Positions 1 to 12,000 of a stretch of 64,000 bases of DNA are shown piece after piece (the stretch's first letter is position 1; the number at the start of each line of letters is the position of its first letter). Source of the stretch: Lampris incognitus (Eukaryota; Chordata; Actinopteri; Lampriformes; Lampridae); contig NC_079212.1 of assembly GCF_029633865.1 (NCBI RefSeq), positions 150,691,599-150,755,598 on the forward strand, in the 5' to 3' direction. The translations under genes were made by a program, and so were the position numbers. The notes below the pieces were generated by a model that did not search any database, had not been told where the DNA came from, and saw only the letters and a program-made list of their open reading frames with translations.

Positions 1-444
1 CCATGTGATCTCTACACCGTTAATTCGGAGTCTTTGTGACTGTAGGTCACTTTTAATCTTGTTGTTTCTGCTTCTTGTCATGGTTTAAACTTCTCTGGTG
101 AATGAAAAACCCTCCAGCTGCAGGTCCTGTATGAAGGAGGTGTGACATATATGAGGTCATGATGACACCTGCTGAAGAGAGCAGCACTACGTCCATCTGC
201 TGGACTCTGCCATGCGGTCATGTCTCGGCTATTCACCACCAGACATGCCTACCTGGTAGAAAACACACGAGTATCCTCACAGCAGGACTCGAAAAGTGCT
301 TCTGTCCTTCAACACTACAGGACTCAGACTTCCAGAGATCTTCTCCACCATTCCAGCTGGGACATCCATGACAGCCACTGCAGACATAAGGTCACATTAT
401 TCAGTGTTAATAACATAACAAGACATTGGGATCATGCGTTTGGA
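1..444. other. Unassigned left flank
   Basis: I recognise no gene or element here. Short open frames exist, but none has a familiar motif. The sequence runs directly into the 36-bp array. Confidence 0.3.
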
Positions 445-3400
445 CCTGCAGCCACTGTACTGTTTATAAGGGTGGGGACACCTGCAGCCACTGTATTGTT
501 TATAAGGGTGGGGACACCTGCAGTCACTGTATTGTTTATAAGGGTGGGGACACCTGCAGTCACTGTATTGTTTATAAGGGTGGGGACACCTGCAGCCACT
601 GTATTGTTTATAAGGGTGGGGACACCTGCAGTCACTGTATTGTTTATAAGGGTGGGGACACCTGCAGTCACTGTATTGTTTATAAGGGTGGGGACACCTG
701 CAGCCACTGTATTGTTTATAAGGGTGGGGACACCTGCAGCCACTGTATTGTGTATAAGGGTGGGGACACCTGCAGCCACTGTATTTTTTATAAGGGTGGG
801 GACACCTGCAGCCACTGTATTGTTTATAAGGGTGGGGACACCTGCAGTCACTGTATTGTTTATAAGGGTGGGGACACCTGCAGCCACTGTATTGTTTATA
901 AGGATGGGGACACCTGCAGTCACTGTATTGTTTATAAGGGTGGGGACACCTGCAGTCACTGTATTGTTTATAAGGGTGGGGACACCTGCAGCCACTGTAT
1001 TGTTTATAAGGGTGGGGACACCTGCAGCCACTGTATTGTGTATAAGGGTGGGGACACCTGCAGCCACTGTATTTTTTATAAGGGTGGGGACACCTGCAGC
1101 CACTGTATTGTGTTAATGGGTGGGGACACCTGCAGCCACTGTATTGTTTATAAGGGTGGGGACACCTGCAGTCACTGTATTGTTTATAAGGGTGGGGACA
1201 CCTGCAGTCACTGTATTGTTTATAAGGGTGGGGACACCTGCAGTCACTGTACTGTTTATAAGGGTGGGGACACCTGCAGTCACTGTATTGTTTATAAGGG
1301 TGGGGACACCTGCAGTCACTGTACTGTTTATAAGGGTGGGGACACCTGCAGCCACTGTATTGTGTTAATGGGTGGGGACACCTGCAGCCACTGTATTGTT
1401 TATAAGGGTGGGGACACCTGCAGTCACTGTATTGTTTATAAGGGTGGGGACACCTGCAGTCACTGTATTGTTTATAAGGGTGGGGACACCTGCAGTCACT
1501 GTATTGTTTATAAGGGTGGGGACACCTGCAGCCACTGTATTGTTTATAAGGGTGGGGACACCTGCAGTCACTGTATTGTTTATAAGGGTGGGGACACCTG
1601 CAGTCACTGTATTGTTTATAAGGGTGGGGACACCTGCAGTCACTGTACTGTTTATAAGGGTGGGGACACCTGCAGTCACTGTATTGTTTATAAGGGTGGG
1701 GACACCTGCAGTCACTGTACTGTTTATAAGGGTGGGGACACCTGCAGTCACTGTACTGTTTATAAGGGTGGGGACACCTGCAGTCACTGTATTGTTTATA
1801 AGGGTGGGGACACCTGCAGCCACTGTACTGTTTATAAGGGTGGGGACACCTGCAGTCACTGTATTGTTTATAAGGGTGGGGACACCTGCAGTCACTGTAC
1901 TGTTTATAAGGGTGGGGACACCTGCAGTCACTGTATTGTTTATAAGGGTGGGGACACCTGCAGTCACTGTACTGTTTATAAGGGTGGGGACACCTGCAGT
2001 CACTGTATTGTTTATAAGGGTGGGGACACCTGCAGTCACTGTATTGTTTATAAGGGTGGGGACACCTGCAGCCACTGTATTGTGTTAATGGGTGGGGACA
2101 CCTGCAGCCACTGTATTGTTTATAAGGGTGGGGACACCTGCAGTCACTGTAGTGTTTATAAGGGTGGGGACACCTGCAGCCACTGTATTGTTTATAAGGG
2201 TGGGGACACCTGCAGTCACTGTAGTGTTTATAAGGGTGGGGACACCTGCAGTCACTGTATTGTTTATAAGGGTGGGGACACCTGCAGTCACTGTAGTGTT
2301 TATAAGGGTGGGGACACCTGCAGCCACTGTATTGTTTATAAGGGTGGGGACACCTGCAGTCACTGTATTGTTTATAAGGGTGGGGACACCTGCAGTCACT
2401 GTACTGTTTATAAGGGTGGGGACACCTGCAGTCACTGTATTGTTTATAAGGGTGGGGACACCTGCAGTCACTGTATTGTTTATAAGGGTGGGGACACCTG
2501 CAGCCACTGTATTGTTTATAAGGGTGGGGACACCTGCAGTCACTGTATTGTTTATAAGGGTGGGGACACCTGCAGTCACTGTATTGTTTATAAGGGTGGG
2601 GACACCTGCAGCCACTGTATTGTTTATAAGGGTGGGGACACCTGCAGCCACTGTATTGTGTATAAGGGTGGGGACACCTGCAGCCACTGTATTTTTTATA
2701 AGGGTGGGGACACCTGCAGCCACTGTATTGTGTTAATGGGTGGGGACACCTGCAGCCACTGTATTGTTTATAAGGGTGGGGACACCTGCAGTCACTGTAT
2801 TGTTTATAAGGGTGGGGACACCTGCAGTCACTGTATTGTTTATAAGGGTGGGGACACCTGCAGTCACTGTACTGTTTATAAGGGTGGGGACACCTGCAGT
2901 CACTGTATTGTTTATAAGGGTGGGGACACCTGCAGTCACTGTACTGTTTATAAGGGTGGGGACACCTGCAGCCACTGTATTGTGTTAATGGGTGGGGACA
3001 CCTGCAGCCACTGTATTGTTTATAAGGGTGGGGACACCTGCAGTCACTGTATTGTTTATAAGGGTGGGGACACCTGCAGCCACTGTATTGTTTATAAGGG
3101 TGGGGACACCTGCAGCCACTGTATTGTTTATAAGGGTGGGGACACCTGCAGTCACTGTATTGTTTATAAGGGTGGGGACACCTGCAGTCACTGTAGTGTT
3201 TATAAGGGTGGGGACACCTGCAGCCACTGTATTGTTTATAAGGGTGGGGACACCTGCAGTCACTGTATTGTTTATAAGGGTGGGGACACCTGCAGTCACT
3301 GTACTGTTTATAAGGGTGGGGACACCTGCAGTCACTGTACTGTTTATAAGGGTGGGGACACCTGCAGTCACTGTATTGTTTATAAGGGTGGGGACACCTG

Positions 3401-4340
3401 CAGTCACTGTATTGTTTATAAGGGTGGGGACACCTGCAGCCACTGTATTGTTTATAAGGGTGGGGACACCTGCAGTCACTGTATTGTTTATAAGGGTGGG
3501 GACACCTGCAGTCACTGTATTGTTTATAAGGGTGGGGACACCTGCAGCCACTGTATTGTTTATAAGGGTGGGGACACCTGCAGTCACTGTACTGTTTATA
3601 AGGGTGGGGACACCTGCAGCCACTGTATTGTTTATAAGGGTGGGGACACCTGCAGTCACTGTACTGTTTATAAGGGTGGGGACACCTGCAGTCACTGTAC
3701 TGTTTATAAGGGTGGGGACACCTGCAGCCACTGTATTGTGTTAATGGGTGGGGACACCTGCAGCCACTGTATTGTTTATAAGGGTGGGGACACCTGCAGT
3801 CACTGTATTGTTTATAAGGGTGGGGACACCTGCAGTCACTGTATTGTTTATAAGGGTGGGGACACCTGCAGCCACTGTATTGTTTATAAGGGTGGGGACA
3901 CCTGCAGCCACTGTATTGTTTATAAGGGTGGGGACACCTGCAGTCACTGTATTGTTTATAAGGGTGGGGACACCTGCAGCCACTGTATTGTGTATAAGGG
4001 TGGGGACACCTGCAGCCACTGTACTGTTTATAAGGGTGGGGACACCTGCAGCCACTGTATTGTTTATAAGGGTGGGGACACCTGCAGTCACTGTATTGTT
4101 TATAAGGGTGGGGACACCTGCAGTCACTGTATTGTTTATAAGGGTGGGGACACCTGCAGCCACTGTATTGTTTATAAGGGTGGGGACACCTGCAGTCACT
4201 GTATTGTTTATAAGGGTGGGGACACCTGCAGTCACTGTATTGTTATAAGGGTGGGGACACCTGCAGTCACTGTACTGTTTATAAGGGTGGGGACACCTGC
4301 AGTCACTGTATTGTTTATAAGGGTGGGGACACCTGCAGTC
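445..4340 (+). repeat. 36-bp tandem minisatellite, about 108 copies
   Basis: A 36-bp unit repeats head to tail for 3.9 kb. Each unit begins CCTGCAG (a PstI site) and contains TTTATAAGGGTGGGGACA. Units differ at few positions: CAGTCAC or CAGCCAC, TATTG, TACTG or TAGTG, and rare TGTGTATAAG, TTTTTTATAAG and TGTTAATGGG variants. Because 36 is a multiple of three and the unit lacks stops in several frames, both strands stay open for hundreds of codons. I read this as a consequence of periodicity, not coding. A 1-bp loss near 4241 breaks the register in the last units. No spacers are present. Confidence 0.97.
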
Positions 4341-4454
4341 AGGTGAGACTGAAGAGGACACTTAGATGAGGATGAAACGTATCTGTGTCCAGATGAACTG
4401 ATTCCACCGTCTTTGATTTCCTCACCTGGATTATTGAGCAGCATCAAGACAGAA

Positions 4455-5595
4455 AGTCAGGAGAAGTATGGAGGAGGCCAGGAGGAGGTACATTGTGTCT
4501 TTGTAGATGTAGAGAGAGCATATGACAGGGTGCCGAGAGAGGAGGTGTGGTATTGTATGGGGAAGTCGGGCCTTGTCTCTCCGCTGCTGCTGCTGCTGAG
4601 AAGCTGAAGAACAGATATGTAGTGATGAGGAGTTGAGTGAAGGAGCATGAAAGAGAGAGTGACAAAAGAGCCTCCATCCCCATCACTGTCGTGCAGGTGG
4701 AGGCTGTTGTGCATATTGCAGAGTCCTTGGCCAAAATGAAGCTGCAAGTTGTGGCGGGAGAGGAAGAGGTAGACGAGGCCCTCAGGCTGAGGAAGTCGGG
4801 AGTTGCAGAGAAGTATGTAGGAGTGGTGCAGGATATGTATGAGGGAGGCGTAGCAGTGGTGAGGTGTGTGGTTGGAATGACAGATGGGTTCAGGGTGGAG
4901 GTGGGATTACATCAAGGATCGGCTCTGAGCCCTTTCTTGTTTGCAGTGGTGATGGACAGGTTGACGGACAAGATCAGGCAGGAGTCTCCATGGACGATGA
5001 TGTTTGCGGATGACATTGTGATGTGTAGTGAGAGTAGGGTGCAGGTGGAGGAGAGCCTGGAGAGGTGGAGGTATGCACTGGAGAGAAGAGGAATGAAAGT
5101 CAGTAGGACCAAGATGGAATACCTATGTGTGAATGAGAGGGAGGACCGTGGACTGGTGAGGATGCAAGTGGAGGTGGAGGTGGAGGTGATGAAGACATAT
5201 GAGTTTAAATACTTGGGGTCAACTGTCCAAAGTAATGGGGAGTGCAGGCAGGGTGGAGTGGGTGGAGAAGAGTGTCAGGAGTGATGTGTGACAGAAGGGT
5301 ACCAGCAAGAGTTAAAGGGAAGGTTTACCAGATGGTAGTGAGACCAGCTATGTTATATGGTTTGGAGACAGTGGGACTGATGAAGAGACAGGAGGAGGAG
5401 CTGGAGGTGGCAGAGATGAAGATGATAAGATTTTCACTGGGAGTGATGAAGAAGGACAGGATTAGGAAGGAGTATATTAGAGGGACAGCTCAGGTTGGAC
5501 AGTTTGGAGACAAAGCAAGAGAGACAAGATGGAGATGGTGTGGACATGTGTGGAGGGGACATGCTGGGTATGTTGTGTGTGACATTGGTGTGTAA
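4455..5595 (+). pseudogene. RTE-like LINE, reverse transcriptase body (5' and 3' truncated)
   Basis: Translation in shifting frames gives a non-LTR reverse transcriptase: CVFVDVERAYDRVPREE (motif A region), then [19 protein letters not shown], then the catalytic FADDIV box near 5006-5025, then [21 protein letters not shown] and the thumb/C-terminal region ending near GHAGYV at about 5577. The layout and wording resemble the RTE clade common in fish; this assignment is from memory. A 220-bp foreign segment (4571-4790) breaks the frame after WYCMGKSG. There is at least one more frameshift near 5280. The C-terminal residues expected next (GRRM...) are absent here but present at 23875. This is a dead copy. 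Confidence 0.85.
4571..4790 (+). pseudogene. mcm5: MCM5 coding-sequence fragment inserted in the LINE
   Basis: In one frame this segment reads GPCLSAAAAAEKLKNRYVVM, RS, a stop, then [32 protein letters not shown] and [11 protein letters not shown]. This matches the C-terminal part of the replicative helicase subunit MCM5, which in vertebrates has LKNRY..MRSGARQHER, SIPITVRQLEAIVRIAE and KMKLQ in the same order. About 73 codons are contiguous with no intron. A TGA replaces the glycine after MRS. The segment is bounded by a 10-bp direct repeat, GGAAGTCGGG, at 4561-4570 and 4791-4800, which looks like a target-site duplication. On its right side the MCM5 frame runs into the LINE frame. It is not a functional helicase. 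Confidence 0.85.
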
Positions 5596-6092
5596 GAAGT
5601 GGGGTTGTTGTGAAGTGTGTAGTGTGTTGGTGTAGTGTTGTGTGTCTGTCACGTCTCAGTCTCAACCTTCACCACTGGCTAGCAGACGTGAACAGCAGAG
5701 CCGAGCATGTAAGCCTCTCCCTGCCAGTACATAGCCTCTCCGACAGCAAGCCCTATGTAGCGCCTCCTCGTGGCGACACACGGTAACTGGGTACACCTTG
5801 GACCCGGGCTGAACTACAAGGGACTCTGAGGAGGTCTGGCCCCTAGACGTGCGGTAGGCAGGCCCATTGGTGTGTGGATATTCCCTGATGCCCACAAACC
5901 ACCCCCAGCTATGGGTTAAATAGTGCCACCTAGTGGACACCTCGGGAGAGGACTAGGCTACGGGAGTAAAACCCTACACATCAACGTCCACAGCGCTGTT
6001 GTTTAGTGTTTTTCTTCCCCTTGTGTGTGTGTGTAAGTGGCAGACTACTGCTGACGTCGTGTGTGGCTGCTGCTTCTCCCTCTCGTAGCCCC
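5596..6092. other. Unassigned spacer between LINE and 12-bp array
   Basis: A GT-rich stretch continues past the LINE break to about 5655. Mixed sequence with no recognised gene follows, then a short GT run near 6022. I see no coding signal. Confidence 0.3.
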
Positions 6093-9000
6093 CCTTCCCA
6101 TCCCCCTTCCCTTTCACCTTCCCATCCACCTTCCCATCCACCTTCCCATTCACGCTCCCATCCACCTTCCCATCCACCTTCCCTTTCACCTTCCCATCCA
6201 CATTCCCATTCACGCTCCCATCCACCTTCCCTTTCACCTTCCCATCCACATTCCCATTCACGCTCCCATCCACCTTCACATCCACCTTCCCTTTCACCTT
6301 CCCATCCACATTCTCATTCACGCTCCCATCCACCTTCCCATCCACCTTCCCTTTCACCTTCCCATCCACATTCCCTTTCACCTTCCCATCCACCTTTCCT
6401 TTCACCTACCCATCCACCTTCCCTTTCACCTTCCCATCCACCTTCCCTTTCACCTTCCCATCCACCTTCCCATTCACCTTCCCATCCACCTTTCCTTTCA
6501 CCTTCCCATCCACCTTCCCTTTCACCTTCCCATCCACCTTCCCTTTCACCTTCCCATCCACCTTCCCTTTCACCTTCCCATCCACCTTTCCTTTCACCTT
6601 CCCATCCACCTTCCCATTCACCTTCCCATTCAGCTTCCCATCCACCTTCCCTTTCACCTTCCCATTCACCTTCCCATCCACATTCCCATTCACGCTCCCA
6701 TCCACCTTCCCATCCACCTTCCCTTTCACCTTCCCATCCACATTCCCATTCACGTTCCCATCCAACTTCCCTTTCACCTTCCCATTCACGCTCCCATCCA
6801 CCTTCACATCCACCTTCCCTTTCACCTTCCCATCCACATTCTCATTCACGCTCCCATCCACCTTCCCATCCACTTTCCCTTTCACCTTCCCATCCACATT
6901 CCCATTCACGCTCCCATCCACCTTCACATCCACCTTCCCTTTCACCTTCACATTCACCTTCCCATCCACCTTCCCATCCACCTTCCCCTTCACCTTCCCT
7001 TTCACCTTCCCTTTCACCTTCCCATCCACCTTCTCTTTCACCTTCCCTTTCACCTTCGCATCCACCTTCCCTTTCACCTTCCCATTCACGCTCCCATCCA
7101 CCTTCACATCCACCTTCCCTTTCCCCTCCCCATCCACCTTCCCTTTCACCTTCCCATCCACATTCTCATTCACGCTCCCATCCACCTTCCCTTTCACCTT
7201 CCCTTTCACCTTCCCCTTCACCTTCCCATCCACCTTCCCTTTCACCTTCCCATCCACCTTCCCATCCACCTTCCCTTTCACCTTCCCTTTCACCTTCCCA
7301 TCCACCTTCCCTTTCACCTTCCCATCCACGTTCCCATTCATGCTCCCATCCACCTTCCCTTTCACCTTCCCATCCACCTCCCCATTCACCTTCCCATCCA
7401 TCTTCAAATTCACCTTCCCATCCACCTTCCCTTTCACCTTCCCATCCACCTTCCCTTTCACCTTCCCATTCACCTTCCCATCCACCTTCCCTTTCACCTT
7501 CCCATCCACCTTCCCATTCACATTCCCATCCACCTTCCCTTTCACCTTCCCATCCACCTTCCCATTCACCTTCCCATCCACCTTCCCATTCACCTTCCCA
7601 TCCACCTTCCCTTTCACCTTCCCATCCACCTTCCCATTCACCTTCCCATCCACCTTCCCATTCACCTTCCCATCCACCTTTCCTTTCACCTTCCCATCCA
7701 CGTTCCCATTCACCTTCCCATCCACCTTCCCTTTCACCTTCCCATCCACCTTCCCATTCAACTTCCCATCCACCTTCCCATTCACCTTCCCATCCACCTT
7801 CCCTTTCACCTTCCCATTCACCTTCCCTTTCACCTTCCCATCCACCTTCCCTTTCACCTTCCCATCCACCTTCCCATTCACCTTCCCATTCAGCTTCCCA
7901 TCCACCTTCCCTTTCACCTTCCCATTCACCTTCCCATCCACATTCCCATTCACGCTCCCATCCACCTTCCCTTTCACCTTCCCATCCACATTCCCATTCA
8001 CGCTCCCATCCACTTTCCCTTTCACCTTCCCATCCACATTCCCATTCACGCTCCCATCCACCTTCACATCCACCTTCCCTTTCACCTTCCCATCCACATT
8101 CTCATTCACGCTCCCATCCACCTTCACATCCACCTTCCCTTTCACCTTCCCATCCACTTTCCCTTTCACCTTCCCATCCACATTCCCATTCACGCTCCCA
8201 TCCACCTTCACATCCACCTTCCCTTTCACCTTCACATTCACCTTCCCATCCACCTTCCCATCCACCTTCCCATCCACCTTCCCATTCACCTTCCCATCCA
8301 CCTTCCCTTTCACCTTCCCATTCACCTTCCCTTTCACCTTCCCATCCACCTTCCCTTTCACCTTCCCATCCACCTTCCCATTCACCTTCCCATTCAGCTT
8401 CCCATCCACCTTCCCTTTCACCTTCCCATTCACCTTCCCATCCACATTCCCATTCACGCTCCCATCCACCTTCCCTTTCACCTTCCCATCCACATTCCCA
8501 TTCACGCTCCCATCCACTTTCCCTTTCACCTTCCCATCCACATTCCCATTCACGCTCCCATCCACCTTCACATCCACCTTCCCTTTCACCTTCCCATCCA
8601 CATTCTCATTCACGCTCCCATCCACCTTCACATCCACCTTCCCTTTCACCTTCCCATCCACTTTCCCTTTCACCTTCCCATCCACATTCCCATTCACGCT
8701 CCCATCCACCTTCACATCCACCTTCCCTTTCACCTTCACATTCACCTTCCCATCCACCTTCCCATCCACCTTCCCATCCACCTTCCCCTTCACCTTCCCT
8801 TTCACCTTCCCTTTCACCTTCGCATCCACCTTCCCATCCACATTCCCATTCACGCTCCCATCCACCTTCACATCCACCTTCCCTTTCCCCTCCCCATCCA
8901 CCTTCCCTTTCACCTTCCCCTTCACCTTCCCATCCACCTTCCCTTTCACCTTCCCATCCACCTTCCCATCCACCTTCCCTTTCATCTTCCCTTTCACCTT

Positions 9001-12000
9001 CCCATCCACCTTCCCTTTCACCTTCCCATCCACGTTCCCATTCATGCTCCCATCCACCTTCACATCCACCTTCCCTTTCACCTTCCCATCCACCTTCCCA
9101 TTCACCTTCCCATCCACGTTCCCATTCATGCTCCCATCCACCTTCACATCCACCTTCCCTTTCACCTTCCCATCCACCTTCCCATTCACCTTCCCATCCA
9201 TCTTCAAATTCACCTTCCCATCCACCTTCCCATTCACCTTCCCATCCACCTTCCCTTTCACCTTCCCATCCACCTTCCTTCCCTTTCACCTTCCCATCCA
9301 CCTTCCCATTCACCTTTCCTTTCACCTTCCCATCCACCTTCCCTTTCACCTTCCCATCCACCTTCCCTCTCACCTTCCCATCCACCTTCCCATTCACCTT
9401 CCCATCCACCTTCCCTTTCACCTTCCCATCCACCTTCCCTTTCACCTTCCCATCCACCTTCCCTTTCACCTTCCCATCCACCTTCCCATTCACCTTCCCA
9501 TTCAGCTTCCCATCCACCTTCCCTTTCACCTTCCCATTCACCTTCCCATCCACATTCCCATTCACGCTCCCATCCACCTTCACATCCACCTTCCCTTTCA
9601 CCTTCCCATCCACATTCTCATTCACGCTCCCATCCACCTTCACATCCACCTTCCCTTTCACCTTCCCATCCACTTTCCCTTTCACCTTCCCATCCACATT
9701 CCCATTCACGCTCCCATCCACCTTCACATCCACCTTCCCTTTCACCTTCACATTCACCTTCCCATCCACCTTCCCATCCACCTTCCCCTTCACCTTCCCT
9801 TTCACCTTCCCTTTCACCTTCCCATCCACCTTCTCTTTCACCTTCCCTTTCACCTTCCCATCCACCTTCCCTTTCACCTTCGCATCCACCTTCCCTTTCA
9901 CCTTCCCATTCACGCTCCCATCCACCTTCACATCCACCTTCCCTTTCCCCTCCCCATCCACCTTCCCTTTCACCTTCCCATCCACATTCTCATTCACGCT
10001 CCCATCCACCTTCCCATCCACCTTCCCTTTCACCTTCCCCTTCACCTTCCCATCCACCTTCCCTTTCACCTTCCCATCCACCTTCCCATCCACCTTCCCT
10101 TTCACCTTCCCATCCACCTTCCCTTTCACCTTCCCATCCACGTTCCCATTCATGCTCCCATCCACTTTCCCTTTCACCTTCCCATCCACCTCCCCATTCA
10201 CCTTCCCATCCATCTTCAAATTCACCTTCCCATCCACCTTCCCTTTCACCTTCCCATCCACCTTCCCTTTCACCTTCCCATTCACCTTCCCATCCACCTT
10301 CCCTTTCACCTTCCCATCCACCTTCCCATTCACATTCCCATCCACCTTCCCTTTCACCTTCCCATCCACCTTCCCTTTCACCTTCCCATCCACCTTCCCA
10401 TTCACCTTCCCATCCACCTTCCCATTCACCTTCCCATCCACCTTCCCTTTCACCTTCCCATCCACCTTCCCATTCACCTTCCCATCCACCTTCCCATTCA
10501 CCTTCCCATCCACCTTTCCTTTCACCTTCCCATCCACCTTCCCTTTCACCTTCCCATCCACCTTCCCTTTCACCTTCCCATCCACGTTCCCATTCACCTT
10601 CCCATCCACCTTTCCTTTCACCTTCCCATCCACCTTCCCTTTCACCTTCCCATCCACCTTCCCTTTCACCTTCCCATCCACCTTCCCATTCACCTTCCCA
10701 TCCACCTTCCCTTTTACCTTCCCATCCACCTTCCCTTTCACCTTCCCATTCAGCTTCCCATCCACCTTCCCTTTCACCTTCCCATTCACCTTCCCATCCA
10801 CATTCCCATTCACACTCCCATCCACCTTCCCATCCACCTTCCCTTTCACCTTCCCATCCACATTCCCATTCACGCTCCCATCCACCTTCCCTTTCACCTT
10901 CCCATCCACATTCCCATTCACGCTCCCATCCACCTTCACATCCACCTTCCCTTTCACCTTCCCATCCACATTCTCATTCACGCTCCCATCCACCTTCACA
11001 TCCACCTTCCCTTTCACCTTCCCATCCACTTTCCCTTTCACCTTCCCATCCACATTCCCATTCACGCTCACATCCACCTTCACATCCACCTTCCCTTTCA
11101 CCTTCACATTCACCTTCCCATCCACCTTCCCATCCACCTTCCCCTTCACCTTCCCTTTCACCTTCCCTTTCACCTTCCCATCCACCTTCTCTTTCACCTT
11201 CCCTTTCACCTTCCCATCCACCTTCCCTTTCACCTTCGCATCCACCTTCCCATCCACATTCCCATTCACGCTCCCATCCACCTTCACACCCACCTTCCCT
11301 TTCCCCTCCCCATCCACCTTCCCTTTCACCTTCCCATCCACATTCTCATTCACGCTCCCATCCACCTTCCCATCCACCTTCCCTTTCACCTTCCCATTCA
11401 GCTTCCCATCCACCTTCCCTTTCACCTTCCCATTCAGCTTCCCATCCACCTTCCCTTTCACCTTCCCATTCACCTTCCCATCCACATTCCCATTCACACT
11501 CCCATCCACCTTCCCATCCACCTTCCCTTTCACCTTCCCATCCACATTCCCATTCACGCTCCCATCCACCTTCCCTTTCACCTTCCCATCCACATTCCCA
11601 TTCACGCTCCCATCCACCTTCACATCCACCTTCCCTTTCACCTTCCCATCCACATTCTCATTCACGCTCCCATCCACCTTCACATCCACCTTCCCTTTCA
11701 CCTTCCCATCCACTTTCCCTTTCACCTTCCCATCCACATTCCCATTCACGCTCACATCCACCTTCACATCCACCTTCCCTTTCACCTTCACATTCACCTT
11801 CCCATCCACCTTCCCATCCACCTTCCCCTTCACCTTCCCTTTCACCTTCCCTTTCACCTTCCCATCCACCTTCTCTTTCACCTTCCCTTTCACCTTCCCA
11901 TCCACCTTCCCTTTCACCTTCGCATCCACCTTCCCATCCACATTCCCATTCACGCTCCCATCCACCTTCACACCCACCTTCCCTTTCCCCTCCCCATCCA

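Noticed and set aside
426..4346. A 1,306-codon open frame with CSHC repeated every 12 residues, resembling a zinc-binding repeat protein
   Set aside because: The frame follows from a 36-bp period without stops. Several frames on both strands are equally open, and there is no non-repeat domain or splice context.
4341..4450. A host exon between the 36-bp array and the LINE (GAGGATGAAACG ...)
   Set aside because: The stretch resembles a common fish repeat with a hammerhead-like layout, and no splice-bounded frame is convincing.
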